Below, piece after piece: positions 1-9,070 of a DNA stretch of 64,000 nt. The notes beneath the pieces are model-generated. The model ran no database searches, was not told the DNA's origin, and saw only the letters and a list, made by a program, of their open reading frames with translations. The stretch covers positions 124,001 to 188,000 of the forward strand of contig NZ_VTZS01000003.1 of assembly GCF_008367235.1 (NCBI RefSeq), given 5' to 3'. The position numbers and the translations under genes are program-made. The DNA is from Pareuzebyella sediminis (GTDB taxonomy: Bacteria > Bacteroidota > Bacteroidia > Flavobacteriales > Flavobacteriaceae). How positions within the stretch are numbered: position 1 is the stretch's first letter; each line of letters opens with the position of its first letter.

Positions 1-9
1 ATGGACACC

Positions 10-939
10 TCATAGAAATTTCTGACGCTCGGTCATAAAAGTATTCAAGACCTTAGCAAAATTGGAGCTGATATCTACATTCACATACTTTATTCGATAC
101 TGGATACACTTAAGTTTTAAGGTCTCCAAATACTCTGTTATCCCTTTCTCGTAGTTCTCTTTGACCGCATCGGAATATAAATCGATATGCTCCCCTGTTT
201 CCACATCGATGAAACGTTTGGGCGTATTTTCAAAATCAAAATGTAATTCCGTGGCTTTGTCCATTAGATGGAACAGAACAACTTCGTGCTTATTGTACTT
301 CAAATGTCGTAAGGCCTCAAACAGTTTTTGATCGTCTGTCTTGGTCTGGAACATATCGGTAAAAAGAAAGATCAGGCTTCTTCTTTTTATCTTTTCGGCA
401 ATCAAGTGCAAATTGGTGTACGTATCCGTATCGCGGTCCGGTTCGCTGTCACGACTTATTTCACTGAGCTTGGCCAATAACATCTGATGGTGACGTTCAC
501 TGCCCTTTTCCGGGTAATAATCGTGATACGAATTCGAATAAACACTGAGTCCAACAGCATCACGCTGCCTTTTAAGAATGTTCATGAGCGCGGCAATCGC
601 CAATACACCAAAGCCAATCTTGTTCAAATGTTCGATATCTAAATGCTTTACTTCGGGATAGTACATCGATGCCGAGCTATCTAAAATCATATGACATCGC
701 AGATTGGTTTCTTCTTCATACCGTTTTGTATACAGCTTATCGGTCTTTGCAAACAGTTTCCAGTCGATATGCTTTGTACTTTCCCCAGCATTATAGATTT
801 TATGTTCGGCAAATTCCGCTGAAAATCCATGAAATGGACTTTTATGTATACCACTAATGAAGCCTTCGACCACCTGATTGGCCAAAAGTTCAAGGTTCTT
901 AAAAAGAGAGGCCCGGTTTAATTCCGATTGTAGGTCCAT
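10..939 (-). CDS. DUF58 domain protein with vWA-like fold
   Basis: A 309-aa cytoplasmic protein with no signal peptide. The stretch around residues 50-75 (AGESTKHIDWKLFAKT, then KRYEEETN) is the conserved DUF58 signature. Residues 87-91 read DSSAS, the DxSxS metal-site motif of a von Willebrand A-like fold. DUF58 proteins usually sit beside a MoxR-type AAA+ ATPase and BatA/BatB membrane proteins in Bacteroidota and are thought to help assemble or activate surface or redox proteins; the biochemical role is unsettled. The start is the ATG at 939, and the gene ends 10 nt from the window edge, so its probable operon partners lie outside. Family call firm, function open. Confidence 0.88.
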   Translation of the reverse strand: MDLQSELNRASLFKNLELLANQVVEGFISGIHKSPFHGFSAEFAEHKIYNAGESTKHIDWKLFAKTDKLYTKRYEEETNLRCHMILDSSASMYYPEVKHLDIEHLNKIGFGVLAIAALMNILKRQRDAVGLSVYSNSYHDYYPEKGSERHHQMLLAKLSEISRDSEPDRDTDTYTNLHLIAEKIKRRSLIFLFTDMFQTKTDDQKLFEALRHLKYNKHEVVLFHLMDKATELHFDFENTPKRFIDVETGEHIDLYSDAVKENYEKGITEYLETLKLKCIQYRIKYVNVDISSNFAKVLNTFMTERQKFL

Positions 940-1012
940 AGTACTAAGATAGCGATAAATTGAGGTTAAGGGATAGGGGAAAAGAGTATGTTTTAAAAAT
1001 GGCTCAAAAATA

Positions 1013-1038
1013 AAAGGCCCGACTTTCGTCGGGCCTTT
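1013..1038 (-). terminator. Rho-independent terminator of trxA
   Basis: A perfect 11-bp inverted repeat (AAAGGCCCGAC / GTCGGGCCTTT) has a 4-nt loop, which reads GAAA on the minus strand. A T-rich tract (TTTTATTTTT) follows on the minus strand, 30 nt past the trxA stop. Confidence 0.88.
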
Positions 1039-1067
1039 AGAAATTCGTATCGCTACGTATGACTGGA

Positions 1068-1385
1068 CTACAATACTGCGTCAATCGCGTCCGTATAGGC
1101 TTTTTTCGGAGAAACACCTACTTTTCTATCTACGATTTCGCCATTTTTAAATACGAGTACCGTGGGGATGTTCCGTACCCCATATTTCGCCGCATATTCT
1201 TGATTTGCGTCTACATCGACTTTTCCTACGACGGCTTTGCCTTCGTATTCGTCGCTTACTTCTTCTATCACCGGACCGACCATGCGACATGGGCCACACC
1301 AAGCCGCCCAAAAATCTACAACAACGGGTTTATCACTTTTTAAGACAACTTCGTCAAAAGTTGCGTCTGTAATTTCTAATGCCAT
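1068..1385 (-). CDS. trxA: thioredoxin
   Basis: A 105-aa cytoplasmic thioredoxin, the usual length for the family. It carries the redox motif WCGPC (Cys30 and Cys33) after VVVDFWAAW and the cis-proline segment RNIPTVLVF. It reduces protein disulfides and is itself reduced by thioredoxin reductase, which is not in this window. The ATG at 1385 is preceded by a TAAATTTG box on the minus strand, and a strong terminator follows the gene, so it is probably monocistronic. It lies between DUF58 and dnaE, all on the minus strand. Confidence 0.97.
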   Translation of the reverse strand: MALEITDATFDEVVLKSDKPVVVDFWAAWCGPCRMVGPVIEEVSDEYEGKAVVGKVDVDANQEYAAKYGVRNIPTVLVFKNGEIVDRKVGVSPKKAYTDAIDAVL

Positions 1386-1408
1386 GTTATTTCCTTTTAT
1401 TGATTATG

Positions 1409-1416
1409 CAAATTTA
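1409..1416 (-). promoter_or_regulatory. -7 box upstream of trxA (TAAATTTG)
   Basis: TAAATTTG matches the Bacteroidota -7 consensus TAnnTTTG on the minus strand, 24 nt before the trxA ATG. I see no clear TTG -33 element at the expected spacing, so this is a partial match. Confidence 0.45.
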
Positions 1417-1541
1417 GTCAATAATTCAACGCTTTTCTTACAGAATATACATTCATTTTGGTTATAGCGCTATTACTTGAATTTATAGAATTAGGTATGT
1501 ATCTCCCTGAGAGTCCGTTTTTGGACACCGAAACTATCCTC

Positions 1542-4500
1542 TCAATTTAGTTTATAATGTACCTGCTGTTCCTCCAAATGGGAAAGAAGCTCGCTTGATA
1601 TTTGCACCTTTTGTTTTCTACTCGATAAATTCACCTTGATTTCGGCTTCCATTTCATAGATTACAAAATTCAGCGCGTGGTTACCTTTATGCGACACCAA
1701 GGTATCCTTTAGTTGGTGAACGTCTTCTTCCCTTAGTTCGTCTATATTTAGCTTGATGGTCAATTTTTTGGCATAGGCTTCCATGACGTCCTGCAATTGC
1801 ATAAAGCTGTTATACTGTATTCTAGGATCACCTTTCTTGCCGGTGTCGCGATTGACCCATCCTTCGCGAACAAAAACCTTGACGTGAACAAAGGAGTTGA
1901 TCATCAGAAAATGCCTGAATTTCAAATAATCCTCTCCAAAAATGCGAAACTCAAAAGAATCGGTATAGTCTTCCATCATAAAGGCGGCCCATCCCTTACC
2001 ATTTTTTGAGGTACGATGTTGCACATCGGTAATGACCCCTGCAAAAGAAAGCTCCCGGTTTACATAGGTTTCGAGTTCGTTCATGGCGGTAATGCTGGAG
2101 TTACAGAAAGCCTTGATCTCGGTCTTGAAATCGTCTAGGGGGTGTCCTGAAATATAGATTCCGACGACTTCCTTTTCGCGACGAAGTTTTTCCATGGTTC
2201 CCCATTCTTCACAGGGTGGTACCACCGGCTCCGGTATCTGTGCCTCGCTGATTCCCCCGAACATATCCATCTGGGATGAATTTTTGTTTTCTTGAAACTT
2301 TGCCGCCGATTTGATCACTTTCTCCAAAAAGGTGACCCCGTCGCCCTCCTCATGAAAATATTGGGCCCTGTGTGTGGTTCCAAAAGAATCGAATCCCCCC
2401 GCCACGGCAAGATTTTCAAAGGCCTTTTTATTGGCGGACCTGAGATCGACACGTTTGGCCAAATCAAAAACCGATTTGAAAGAACCTTCCTTTTTTCTGT
2501 TTTCCACAATGGTCTGTACCGCAGAACGCCCCACCCCTTTAATGGCTCCCATACCAAAACGAACGGCCCCATCTTTATTGACCGCAAATTTATAATACGA
2601 TTCGTTCACATCGGGACCCAGCACTTCGAGCCCCATTCGTTTACATTCTTCCATAAAGAAGGTAACCTGCTTGATGTCGTTCATGTTGTTGCTCAACACG
2701 GCGGCCATATACTCTGCAGGATAATGGGCCTTTAAATAGGCTGTTTGATAGGCAATGTACGCATAACAGGTAGAATGGCTCTTGTTGAAGGCATATGCCG
2801 CGAACGCCTCCCAGTCTTTCCATATTTTTTCCAACACCTCCCTTGGATGTCCGTTCTTTTCTCCCCCGTCCAAAAATTGTGGTTTTAGCTTTTGCAGCAA
2901 TGCGAAAATCTTTTTACCCATGGCTTTGCGAAGTACATCGGCGTCACCTTTGGAAAAACCCGCCAATTTTTGGGAAAGTAACATTACCTGCTCTTGATAA
3001 ACGGTGATACCATAGGTTTCCTTTAAATACTCTTCCATTTCCGGAAGGTCGTATGAAATCTCTTCCGTACCGTGCTTACGGGCAATAAAGCTTGGAATGT
3101 ATTCCATGGGGCCTGGTCTGTATAAGGCGTTCATGGCAATAAGATCATCAAAGACCGAAGGTTTTAGGTCTTTCATGTGTTTTTGCATTCCTGGGGATTC
3201 ATACTGGAAAATACCGACGGTATCCCCTCGTTGAAAGAGCTCATAGGTCTTTTCATCGTCTAATGGAAAATCGTCGGGAATCAATTCGATACCGTGTTTC
3301 GCCTTCACGATTTTTACGGTATCCTTGATCAAAGTCAACGTTTTCAGACCTAAGAAATCCATTTTTAACAGACCGGCACTCTCCACCACCGAGTTGTCGA
3401 ATTGGGTGACGTAAAGGTCGGAATCCTTTGCCGTGGCCACAGGAACGAAATTCGTAATATCGTCAGGGGTAATGATGACCCCACAGGCATGTATTCCGGT
3501 ATTACGTACCGAACCCTCGAGCACTTGCGCCATCTTCAAGGTCTGGCCTTCGAGATCATCGCCCTCGGAAATATTCAATAGCTCATTGACCTTTTCGAAA
3601 TCGTCGGAGCGGAACTTTTTCCTTAGTTCGGCTTCGGGGACGCCGAAAATTTTCCGCAATTTCGACATATTCGGAATCAATTTGGCGATACGGTCGGCAT
3701 CGCCCAATGGAAGATCCAAAACTCGGGCCGTATCACGAATGGAAGACTTCGCGGCCATGGTGCCATAGGTAATGATCTGGGCCACTTGATTCGCTCCATA
3801 CTTTTTGATAACATAGTCCATCACCCTACCCCGGCCCTCATCATCAAAATCAATATCGATATCGGGCATCGAAACCCGATCGGGGTTCAAAAATCGCTCA
3901 AAAAGCAGATCGTATTTTAAAGGGTCGATATTGGTAATCTTCAGACAGTAGGCCACCACCGAGCCTGCTGCAGATCCCCTTCCCGGACCTACGGATACAT
4001 CCATATTTCTGGCTTCACGGATAAAATCCTCGACAATCAGAAAATAGCCCGGGTACCCCGAGTTCTTGATCGTCTCCAATTCAAAATCTATACGTTCACG
4101 AATAGCCTGAGTGAGCTCTCCGTAGCGCTTCTTTGCCCCTTCGTAGGTAATGTGTCTCAGATAGGCATTCTCCCCACGTTTACCCCCATCTTCCGCATCT
4201 TCGGCTACTTTGAACTCATCGGGTATACCAAACTTGGGAAGCAACACATCGCGGGCAAGATCATAAGGCTCGATCTTATCGACGATTTCTTGAACGTTCA
4301 AAATGGCTTCGGGCACGTCTTTGAAGAGTTCCTTCATTTCGTCTTGAGACTTGAAGTAATATTCTTGATTCGGCAACCCATAGCGATACCCCCTTCCCCT
4401 TCCGATAGGGGTCGCCTGCTTTTCGCCATCTTTTACACATAATAGAATGTCATGTGCCTTGGCATCTTCCTTCGCACTATAATACGTATTGTTGGTAGCC

Positions 4501-5927
4501 ACCAATTTTACATTGTGCTTTTGGGCAAACTGCAGCAACACTAAATTTACACGGTCTTCGTCTTCCTGTCCGTGACGCATGAGTTCGATATAGAGGTCGT
4601 CTTTGAACTCCCGCTTCCACCATAGCAAGGCTTCCTCCGCTTGATTCTCCCCAACATTCAAAATTTTCCCGGGCACTTCGCCATACAAGTTTCCGGTCAA
4701 GACAATAATATCCTGCTTGTACTTTTGTATAGTTTCCCTATCTATTCGTGGCACATAATAAAATCCTTCCGTATAGGCTATAGATGACATTTTGGCCAGA
4801 TTGTGGTACCCTCTTTTATTCTTGGCCAATAATACCACCTGGTAGCCATAGTCTTTAACGCTCTTGTTCGTGCGGTCTTCACATACAAAAAATTCACAGC
4901 CAATAAGCGGCACGATCTCTTGCTCGACCTTCCCGGAATTTTCTTCCAAGGCTTTCTCGTTCCTCTTCTTTACCTCTGCATTATGGGCCTTAATTTCCTT
5001 CACAAAATGGAATGCTCCCATCATATTGGCATGATCGGTAAGTGCCACTGCCGGCATTTGATTCGCTGCTGCCGCTTCGACCAGTCCCTTTATCGTAATC
5101 GTCGACTGTAAGACCGAAAACTGGGAGTGATTATGCAGATGCACGAAGGAAACGTCCTGTAAAGTCTTGATATTTTCTTTAATTTCCTCTTGGGAAACAC
5201 CTCCGGTATCCTTTTCCCAAAGCGCATCGGCAATTTTTTTCGAAGCTTCTTTAAGATTGATATGTTTTAGACCTACGCTTTGTATTTCTTGGGGATTGGC
5301 CTCGGAGAAGCGCTCAAAATAGTCCGGAGATACATCCAGCTGTGCTATTGTATAGTGACGACGCCGTACCAGTTCTAGAAAACATCGTGTCGTCGCCTCC
5401 ACATCGGCCGTTGCATTATGGGCTTCCGCGAAGGGCTCTCTAAAAAGATATTCATGAAGTTCGGTCAAGGTCGGAAGCTTGAACTTACCGCCCCGACCTC
5501 CTGGAATTTGACACAAGACCGCAGTCTCTTCGGTACAAGTATCTAGAACCGGTAACTCCTGTAGCGCATTATCGATTTCCATCCGATGAAACTCCGCCCC
5601 CATGATATTGAGATCAAAACCTACGTTTTGGCCCACAATGAACTTGGTCTTTTCCATGGCTTCGTTGAAACGCCATAGAACTTCGTCTAAAGGAACACCC
5701 TGTTGCTCCGCCAGTTCCGTAGAGATACCATGTATTTGTTCCGCGTCATAGGGAATATTGAACCCGTCAGGCCTGACCAAGAAATCTTGATGCTCGATGA
5801 GACGGCCCATGGCATCGTGCAACTGCCAGGCAATCTGTATACAGCGGGGCCAGTTATCGGAATCGGTTATAGGGGCATCCCACCGTTTAGGAAGACCCGT
5901 GGTTTCTGTGTCGAAAATCAGATACAT
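1542..5927 (-). CDS. dnaE: DNA polymerase III alpha subunit with N-terminal proofreading exonuclease
   Basis: The replicative DNA polymerase catalytic subunit, 1461 aa from the chosen start. Residues about 1-190 form a DnaQ-like DEDD exonuclease: DTET at 6-9, GFDLN with Asp105, and AHNATAD with His170 and Asp175. A PHP domain follows from about 262 (HLHNHSQFS). The C-family polymerase core has its catalytic aspartates in MPDIDIDFDD at 687-696. An OB-fold region lies near the C terminus. The frame is open 20 codons further upstream (to 5987), but the ATG at 5927 gives MYLIFDTETTG, the natural first strand of the exonuclease, so I prefer it. The fusion puts synthesis and proofreading in one chain. 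A second DnaE without exonuclease lies at 34.9 kb. Confidence 0.96.
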   Translation of the reverse strand: MYLIFDTETTGLPKRWDAPITDSDNWPRCIQIAWQLHDAMGRLIEHQDFLVRPDGFNIPYDAEQIHGISTELAEQQGVPLDEVLWRFNEAMEKTKFIVGQNVGFDLNIMGAEFHRMEIDNALQELPVLDTCTEETAVLCQIPGGRGGKFKLPTLTELHEYLFREPFAEAHNATADVEATTRCFLELVRRRHYTIAQLDVSPDYFERFSEANPQEIQSVGLKHINLKEASKKIADALWEKDTGGVSQEEIKENIKTLQDVSFVHLHNHSQFSVLQSTITIKGLVEAAAANQMPAVALTDHANMMGAFHFVKEIKAHNAEVKKRNEKALEENSGKVEQEIVPLIGCEFFVCEDRTNKSVKDYGYQVVLLAKNKRGYHNLAKMSSIAYTEGFYYVPRIDRETIQKYKQDIIVLTGNLYGEVPGKILNVGENQAEEALLWWKREFKDDLYIELMRHGQEDEDRVNLVLLQFAQKHNVKLVATNNTYYSAKEDAKAHDILLCVKDGEKQATPIGRGRGYRYGLPNQEYYFKSQDEMKELFKDVPEAILNVQEIVDKIEPYDLARDVLLPKFGIPDEFKVAEDAEDGGKRGENAYLRHITYEGAKKRYGELTQAIRERIDFELETIKNSGYPGYFLIVEDFIREARNMDVSVGPGRGSAAGSVVAYCLKITNIDPLKYDLLFERFLNPDRVSMPDIDIDFDDEGRGRVMDYVIKKYGANQVAQIITYGTMAAKSSIRDTARVLDLPLGDADRIAKLIPNMSKLRKIFGVPEAELRKKFRSDDFEKVNELLNISEGDDLEGQTLKMAQVLEGSVRNTGIHACGVIITPDDITNFVPVATAKDSDLYVTQFDNSVVESAGLLKMDFLGLKTLTLIKDTVKIVKAKHGIELIPDDFPLDDEKTYELFQRGDTVGIFQYESPGMQKHMKDLKPSVFDDLIAMNALYRPGPMEYIPSFIARKHGTEEISYDLPEMEEYLKETYGITVYQEQVMLLSQKLAGFSKGDADVLRKAMGKKIFALLQKLKPQFLDGGEKNGHPREVLEKIWKDWEAFAAYAFNKSHSTCYAYIAYQTAYLKAHYPAEYMAAVLSNNMNDIKQVTFFMEECKRMGLEVLGPDVNESYYKFAVNKDGAVRFGMGAIKGVGRSAVQTIVENRKKEGSFKSVFDLAKRVDLRSANKKAFENLAVAGGFDSFGTTHRAQYFHEEGDGVTFLEKVIKSAAKFQENKNSSQMDMFGGISEAQIPEPVVPPCEEWGTMEKLRREKEVVGIYISGHPLDDFKTEIKAFCNSSITAMNELETYVNRELSFAGVITDVQHRTSKNGKGWAAFMMEDYTDSFEFRIFGEDYLKFRHFLMINSFVHVKVFVREGWVNRDTGKKGDPRIQYNSFMQLQDVMEAYAKKLTIKLNIDELREEDVHQLKDTLVSHKGNHALNFVIYEMEAEIKVNLSSRKQKVQISSELLSHLEEQQVHYKLN

Positions 5928-6158
5928 CGGAACGAGGTTTCGAATTAAGGTTTCAATACCAAATATCAAGGTGAGCATCACCCCCACTTGGAATCTGTAC
6001 TTGTATTTTGCTTTCTAAAAAGCAACTGTAAAATTAACGAAAAGGGATTGCTTCAAAAAAGCGAGTTGTTATGAGTTATCAACTTCAATAGGTTTCCGGT
6101 ATTGAACACACCCTTTGCCAATATTTCATTATCTTCAAAGGCTTTAAAAACTGATACC

Positions 6159-7583
6159 ATGAGCTTTCAACAATCTCGACATCATGTAATGGGCTATTTG
6201 CTCTTTCTGCTATTTTTCGCTACTTCTTCAATGCTGTTCGGTCAGCGCACTGGTCCCGATAAGCCCAACTTTGTCATTATTTTTGCCGATGATCTGGGAT
6301 ACGGGGACCTGGGAGTGTTTGGACATCCGACCATCAAAACCCCCAATTTGGACCGTATGGCGTACGAAGGCCAGAAATGGACGAACTTTTATGTAGGCGC
6401 CAGTGTATGTACGCCGAGCAGGGCCGCATTGTTAACTGGAAGGCTTCCCATTCGCAGCGGTATGGCCAGCAACACCCATCGGGTGCTCTTTCCGGACTCG
6501 AAAAACGGCTTACCTGCCGAGGAAGTCACCTTGGCAGAACAGTTGAAAAAAGCGGGGTATGCAACGGCTTGCATAGGCAAATGGCATCTGGGCCATAAAA
6601 AGCAATACCTACCGACCAACAACGGTTTCGATTATTATTTTGGCATTCCGTATTCCAACGACATGGATAGACTTCAGGGAGATGAGTACAAAAACTACTG
6701 GCAACGGCCGAACGATAGTATAAAAACCGAACATTTTAATGTACCCCTATTTCGCAATACTGAAATTGTCGAACGCCCCGCCAACCAGAATACGATTACC
6801 ACCCGCTACTCCGACGAGGCCGTTTCCTATATCAGGAAAAACAAGGAGGGGCCTTTTTTAGTGTACTTGGCCCATAACCTACCACATATTCCCCTTTTCG
6901 CCTCGGAGGCGTTTTTGGGCACCAGTGGACGCGGTTTGTACGGTGATGTAGTACAGGAAATCGACGACGGGGTGGGTAAAATTCTTCGCGCGTTAAAAGA
7001 GGAAGGTATCGCCGACAACACCATTGTGGTATTCACTTCCGACAACGGTCCTTGGCTGCCCTTCGGATTGAATGGTGGAAGTGCAGGGCTATTGCGTGCG
7101 GGAAAAGGCACGACCTGGGAGGGAGGCATGCGTGAACCTACCATTTTTTGGTCTCCAGCGAAAATAAAGCCTGCCGTAATCTCAGAACTGGGCTCGACTA
7201 TGGATCTCTTTACGACATTCAGTAGTCTGGCCGGGGTGCCCTTACCGAAAGACAGAGAGATTGATGGTGTGAATCTGAGCCCCACCCTCTTTGAGGAACG
7301 GGAAAGTCCGCGAAAGAATATGTTCTATTACCGAGGCACCGATCTCTACGCGGTTCGGCTCAACAATTACAAAGCACATTTCGTTACCCAAGGGGCCTAT
7401 GGCCAATTCGGTGCTAAGGAAAAACATGAGACACCGATTTTGTACGATCTTGAGAAAGACCCTTCGGAACAATTCGATGTTGCAGAAAAACATCCCGAAA
7501 TTATAGCAAAGATCAATACGCTGGTGTCGGAACACCAAAAGAAATTGGTACGGGGAAAAGATCAACTGGCTGATCGCGAGTAG
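6159..7583 (+). CDS. secreted formylglycine-dependent sulfatase (S1 type)
   Basis: A type I sulfatase of about 475 aa. After a hydrophobic signal segment (GYLLFLLFFATSSMLFG) comes the metal-site motif FADDLGYGD. The activation motif CTPSRAALLTG follows, whose Cys (residue 84 from this start) would become formylglycine, then KWHLGH and SDNGPW. It hydrolyses a sulfate ester in the periplasm or outside the cell; the substrate cannot be told. The frame is open to an ATG at 6102. The ATGs at 6159 and 6189 give a more normal signal-peptide length, and I chose 6159. It is divergent from dnaE and lies just upstream of rpsP on the same strand. The maturation enzyme is not encoded in this window. Confidence 0.93.
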   Translation: MSFQQSRHHVMGYLLFLLFFATSSMLFGQRTGPDKPNFVIIFADDLGYGDLGVFGHPTIKTPNLDRMAYEGQKWTNFYVGASVCTPSRAALLTGRLPIRSGMASNTHRVLFPDSKNGLPAEEVTLAEQLKKAGYATACIGKWHLGHKKQYLPTNNGFDYYFGIPYSNDMDRLQGDEYKNYWQRPNDSIKTEHFNVPLFRNTEIVERPANQNTITTRYSDEAVSYIRKNKEGPFLVYLAHNLPHIPLFASEAFLGTSGRGLYGDVVQEIDDGVGKILRALKEEGIADNTIVVFTSDNGPWLPFGLNGGSAGLLRAGKGTTWEGGMREPTIFWSPAKIKPAVISELGSTMDLFTTFSSLAGVPLPKDREIDGVNLSPTLFEERESPRKNMFYYRGTDLYAVRLNNYKAHFVTQGAYGQFGAKEKHETPILYDLEKDPSEQFDVAEKHPEIIAKINTLVSEHQKKLVRGKDQLADRE

Positions 7584-7599
7584 AAAACCGAAAAACATA

Positions 7600-7629
7600 T
7601 TGTACAATTCGGGAAATGAAGTATATTTG
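7600..7629 (+). promoter_or_regulatory. promoter of rpsP-rimM (TTG-N19-TATATTTG)
   Basis: TTG at 7600-7602 and TATATTTG at 7622-7629 are separated by exactly 19 nt, a full match to the Bacteroidota housekeeping promoter (TTG, about 19-20 nt, TAnnTTTG). It lies 107 nt before the rpsP ATG and just after the sulfatase stop, so rpsP is not dependent on readthrough. Confidence 0.8.
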
Positions 7630-7652
7630 CACCCGCTTTGTAGAAAAGCAAA

Positions 7653-7676
7653 CGGAAAGACTGCCGGTCCTTTCCG
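7653..7676 (+). promoter_or_regulatory. rpsP: hairpin in the rpsP 5' leader
   Basis: A perfect 7-bp stem (CGGAAAG / CTTTCCG) with a 10-nt loop sits in the roughly 100-nt untranslated leader between the rpsP promoter and ATG. A second GC-rich segment with GGGG/CCCC pairing potential lies at about 7706-7720. Ribosomal-protein leaders often carry autoregulatory structures; whether this one does is inference. Confidence 0.4.
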
Positions 7677-7736
7677 GAAATTATAAAAAACAAGAATTAA
7701 TAACAGGGGTCGGGCACCCCACTAAATTAATGTGAA

Positions 7737-8489
7737 ATGCCAGTAAAAATCAGATTACAAAGACACGGAAAAAAAGGAAAACCATTTTATTGGGTCGTTG
7801 CCGCCGATAGCCGTGCAAAAAGAGATGGTAAATTTTTGGAAAAGTTGGGTATTTACAATCCAAACACCAATCCCGCTACTATCGAGCTTGATATTGACGG
7901 TTCTGTAAAATGGCTACAGCACGGGGCTCAACCTACCGATACAGCACGTGCCATTCTCTCTTATAAAGGAGTGCTTTTAAAACATCATCTATTAGGTGGC
8001 TTAAGAAAAGGCGCCTTGACCGAAGAACAGGTCGAAGAAAAATTCAATGCTTGGCTTGAAGAAAAAGAAGGTAAGATAGACGCTAAGAAAAGTGGGCTTG
8101 ACAAAGAAAAAGAGAAGGCCCGGGCAGAGGCCTTAAAGGCAGAAAAAGAAGTAAACGAAAAAAGGGCACAAGCAGCAGCTGAAGCAGAATTACCTGAAAC
8201 GCCGGAAGGTGTAGATGCCTCTGAAGAAGTGGAGGCGGTAACCGAAACTGCGCCAGAGCCCAAAGCTGAGGTTGAGGCCGCAACGGAAGAAGTTGTTGAA
8301 ACTCCTGAAGTTCCTGAACCCGATACTAAAAATGCCGATACTACCCCTGTTGCACCTGTAGTCGAAAAGGAGGAAGTCAAAGCAGACGATTCAAAAGAAG
8401 AAGCTCCTAGTGTTCAAGAGGTCGTTTCAGACGAAGATTTTGAAAAGAAAGATGACGATAAGCCCAAGCCTTCTTCGGAAGAAGCTTAA
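7737..8489 (+). CDS. rpsP: 30S ribosomal protein S16 with long acidic C-terminal tail
   Basis: The first ~115 residues are a normal S16 ([32 protein letters not shown]), a small-subunit protein needed for 30S assembly. S16 is typically 80-100 aa; this product is 250 aa. The extra ~130 residues start with a Lys/Glu/Ala helical stretch ([16 protein letters not shown]) and continue as a low-complexity Glu/Pro/Val/Ala/Asp tail, probably disordered. Extended S16 tails are known in Bacteroidota, but the role of this one is unknown. The gene is followed 20 nt later by rimM, with which it is surely cotranscribed. Confidence 0.96.
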   Translation: MPVKIRLQRHGKKGKPFYWVVAADSRAKRDGKFLEKLGIYNPNTNPATIELDIDGSVKWLQHGAQPTDTARAILSYKGVLLKHHLLGGLRKGALTEEQVEEKFNAWLEEKEGKIDAKKSGLDKEKEKARAEALKAEKEVNEKRAQAAAEAELPETPEGVDASEEVEAVTETAPEPKAEVEAATEEVVETPEVPEPDTKNADTTPVAPVVEKEEVKADDSKEEAPSVQEVVSDEDFEKKDDDKPKPSSEEA

Positions 8490-8509
8490 CCCATCAAGAA
8501 CAGTAAACG

Positions 8510-9040
8510 ATGCGCAAGGAAGATTGTTTCTACCTCGGTAAAATCGTTTCAAAATATAGTTATAAGGGTGAGGTACTCGCGAAACTCGATACCGATGAAC
8601 CCGAACTTTACGAAAATATGGAATCAGTTTTTATCGCCATGAAAGGCGGTACGCTGGTTCCATTTTTTATTGACCGCTGTCGTTTGCACAAATCCAACTT
8701 ATTGCGCATCGATTTTGAGGAAGTTAAAGATGAGGCCGCAGCTGACCGTATTTTGCGCCATGAGCTCTACCTACCGCTTTCATTCTTACCTAAACTGGAA
8801 GGCGACAAATTCTATTTTCACGAAATAATCGGCTTTACCGTTCAAGATGCCGAACATGGTAACGTGGGAATTGTAACCGGAGTCAATGATACCACTTCAC
8901 AGGCCATTTTGGAGGTAGAAAAAGACGAAAAGCAACTGTTGATCCCGATAACCGATGAAATACTCGGGAAGGTCGATCGAGAGACCAAAACCGTACATGT
9001 TAACACCCCCGATGGGCTAATCGAACTGTACTTCGGATAA
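8510..9040 (+). CDS. rimM: ribosome maturation factor RimM
   Basis: A 176-aa protein of normal RimM length. It has the N-terminal RimM beta-barrel (YLGKIVSKYSYKGEVLAKL) and a C-terminal PRC-barrel-like half (LLIPITDEILGKVDRE). RimM binds S19 and assists 16S rRNA processing and 30S head maturation. It is the second gene of an rpsP operon. The trmD and rplS genes that follow in many bacteria are absent here, and the next gene is convergent. Confidence 0.95.
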   Translation: MRKEDCFYLGKIVSKYSYKGEVLAKLDTDEPELYENMESVFIAMKGGTLVPFFIDRCRLHKSNLLRIDFEEVKDEAAADRILRHELYLPLSFLPKLEGDKFYFHEIIGFTVQDAEHGNVGIVTGVNDTTSQAILEVEKDEKQLLIPITDEILGKVDRETKTVHVNTPDGLIELYFG

Positions 9041-9070
9041 ATCGAGTGAGCTAAAAGAGCGGTCCAGCAG

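Noticed and set aside
1505-1541. GTCC/GGAC hairpin after dnaE as a terminator
   Set aside because: The stem is only four base pairs and has no T tract on the minus strand.
2292-2735. 147-codon open frame inside dnaE on the opposite strand
   Set aside because: Antisense to a conserved polymerase region; composition is that of a shadow frame.
5928-5987. N-terminal extension of DnaE by 20 residues
   Set aside because: The extension is not part of the exonuclease fold; the ATG at 5927 gives a standard start directly at the first beta-strand.
7985-8380. 131-codon open frame opposite the S16 tail
   Set aside because: Its Ser/Ala/Thr-rich translation is the mirror of the Glu/Ala-rich tail codons; no promoter or family match.
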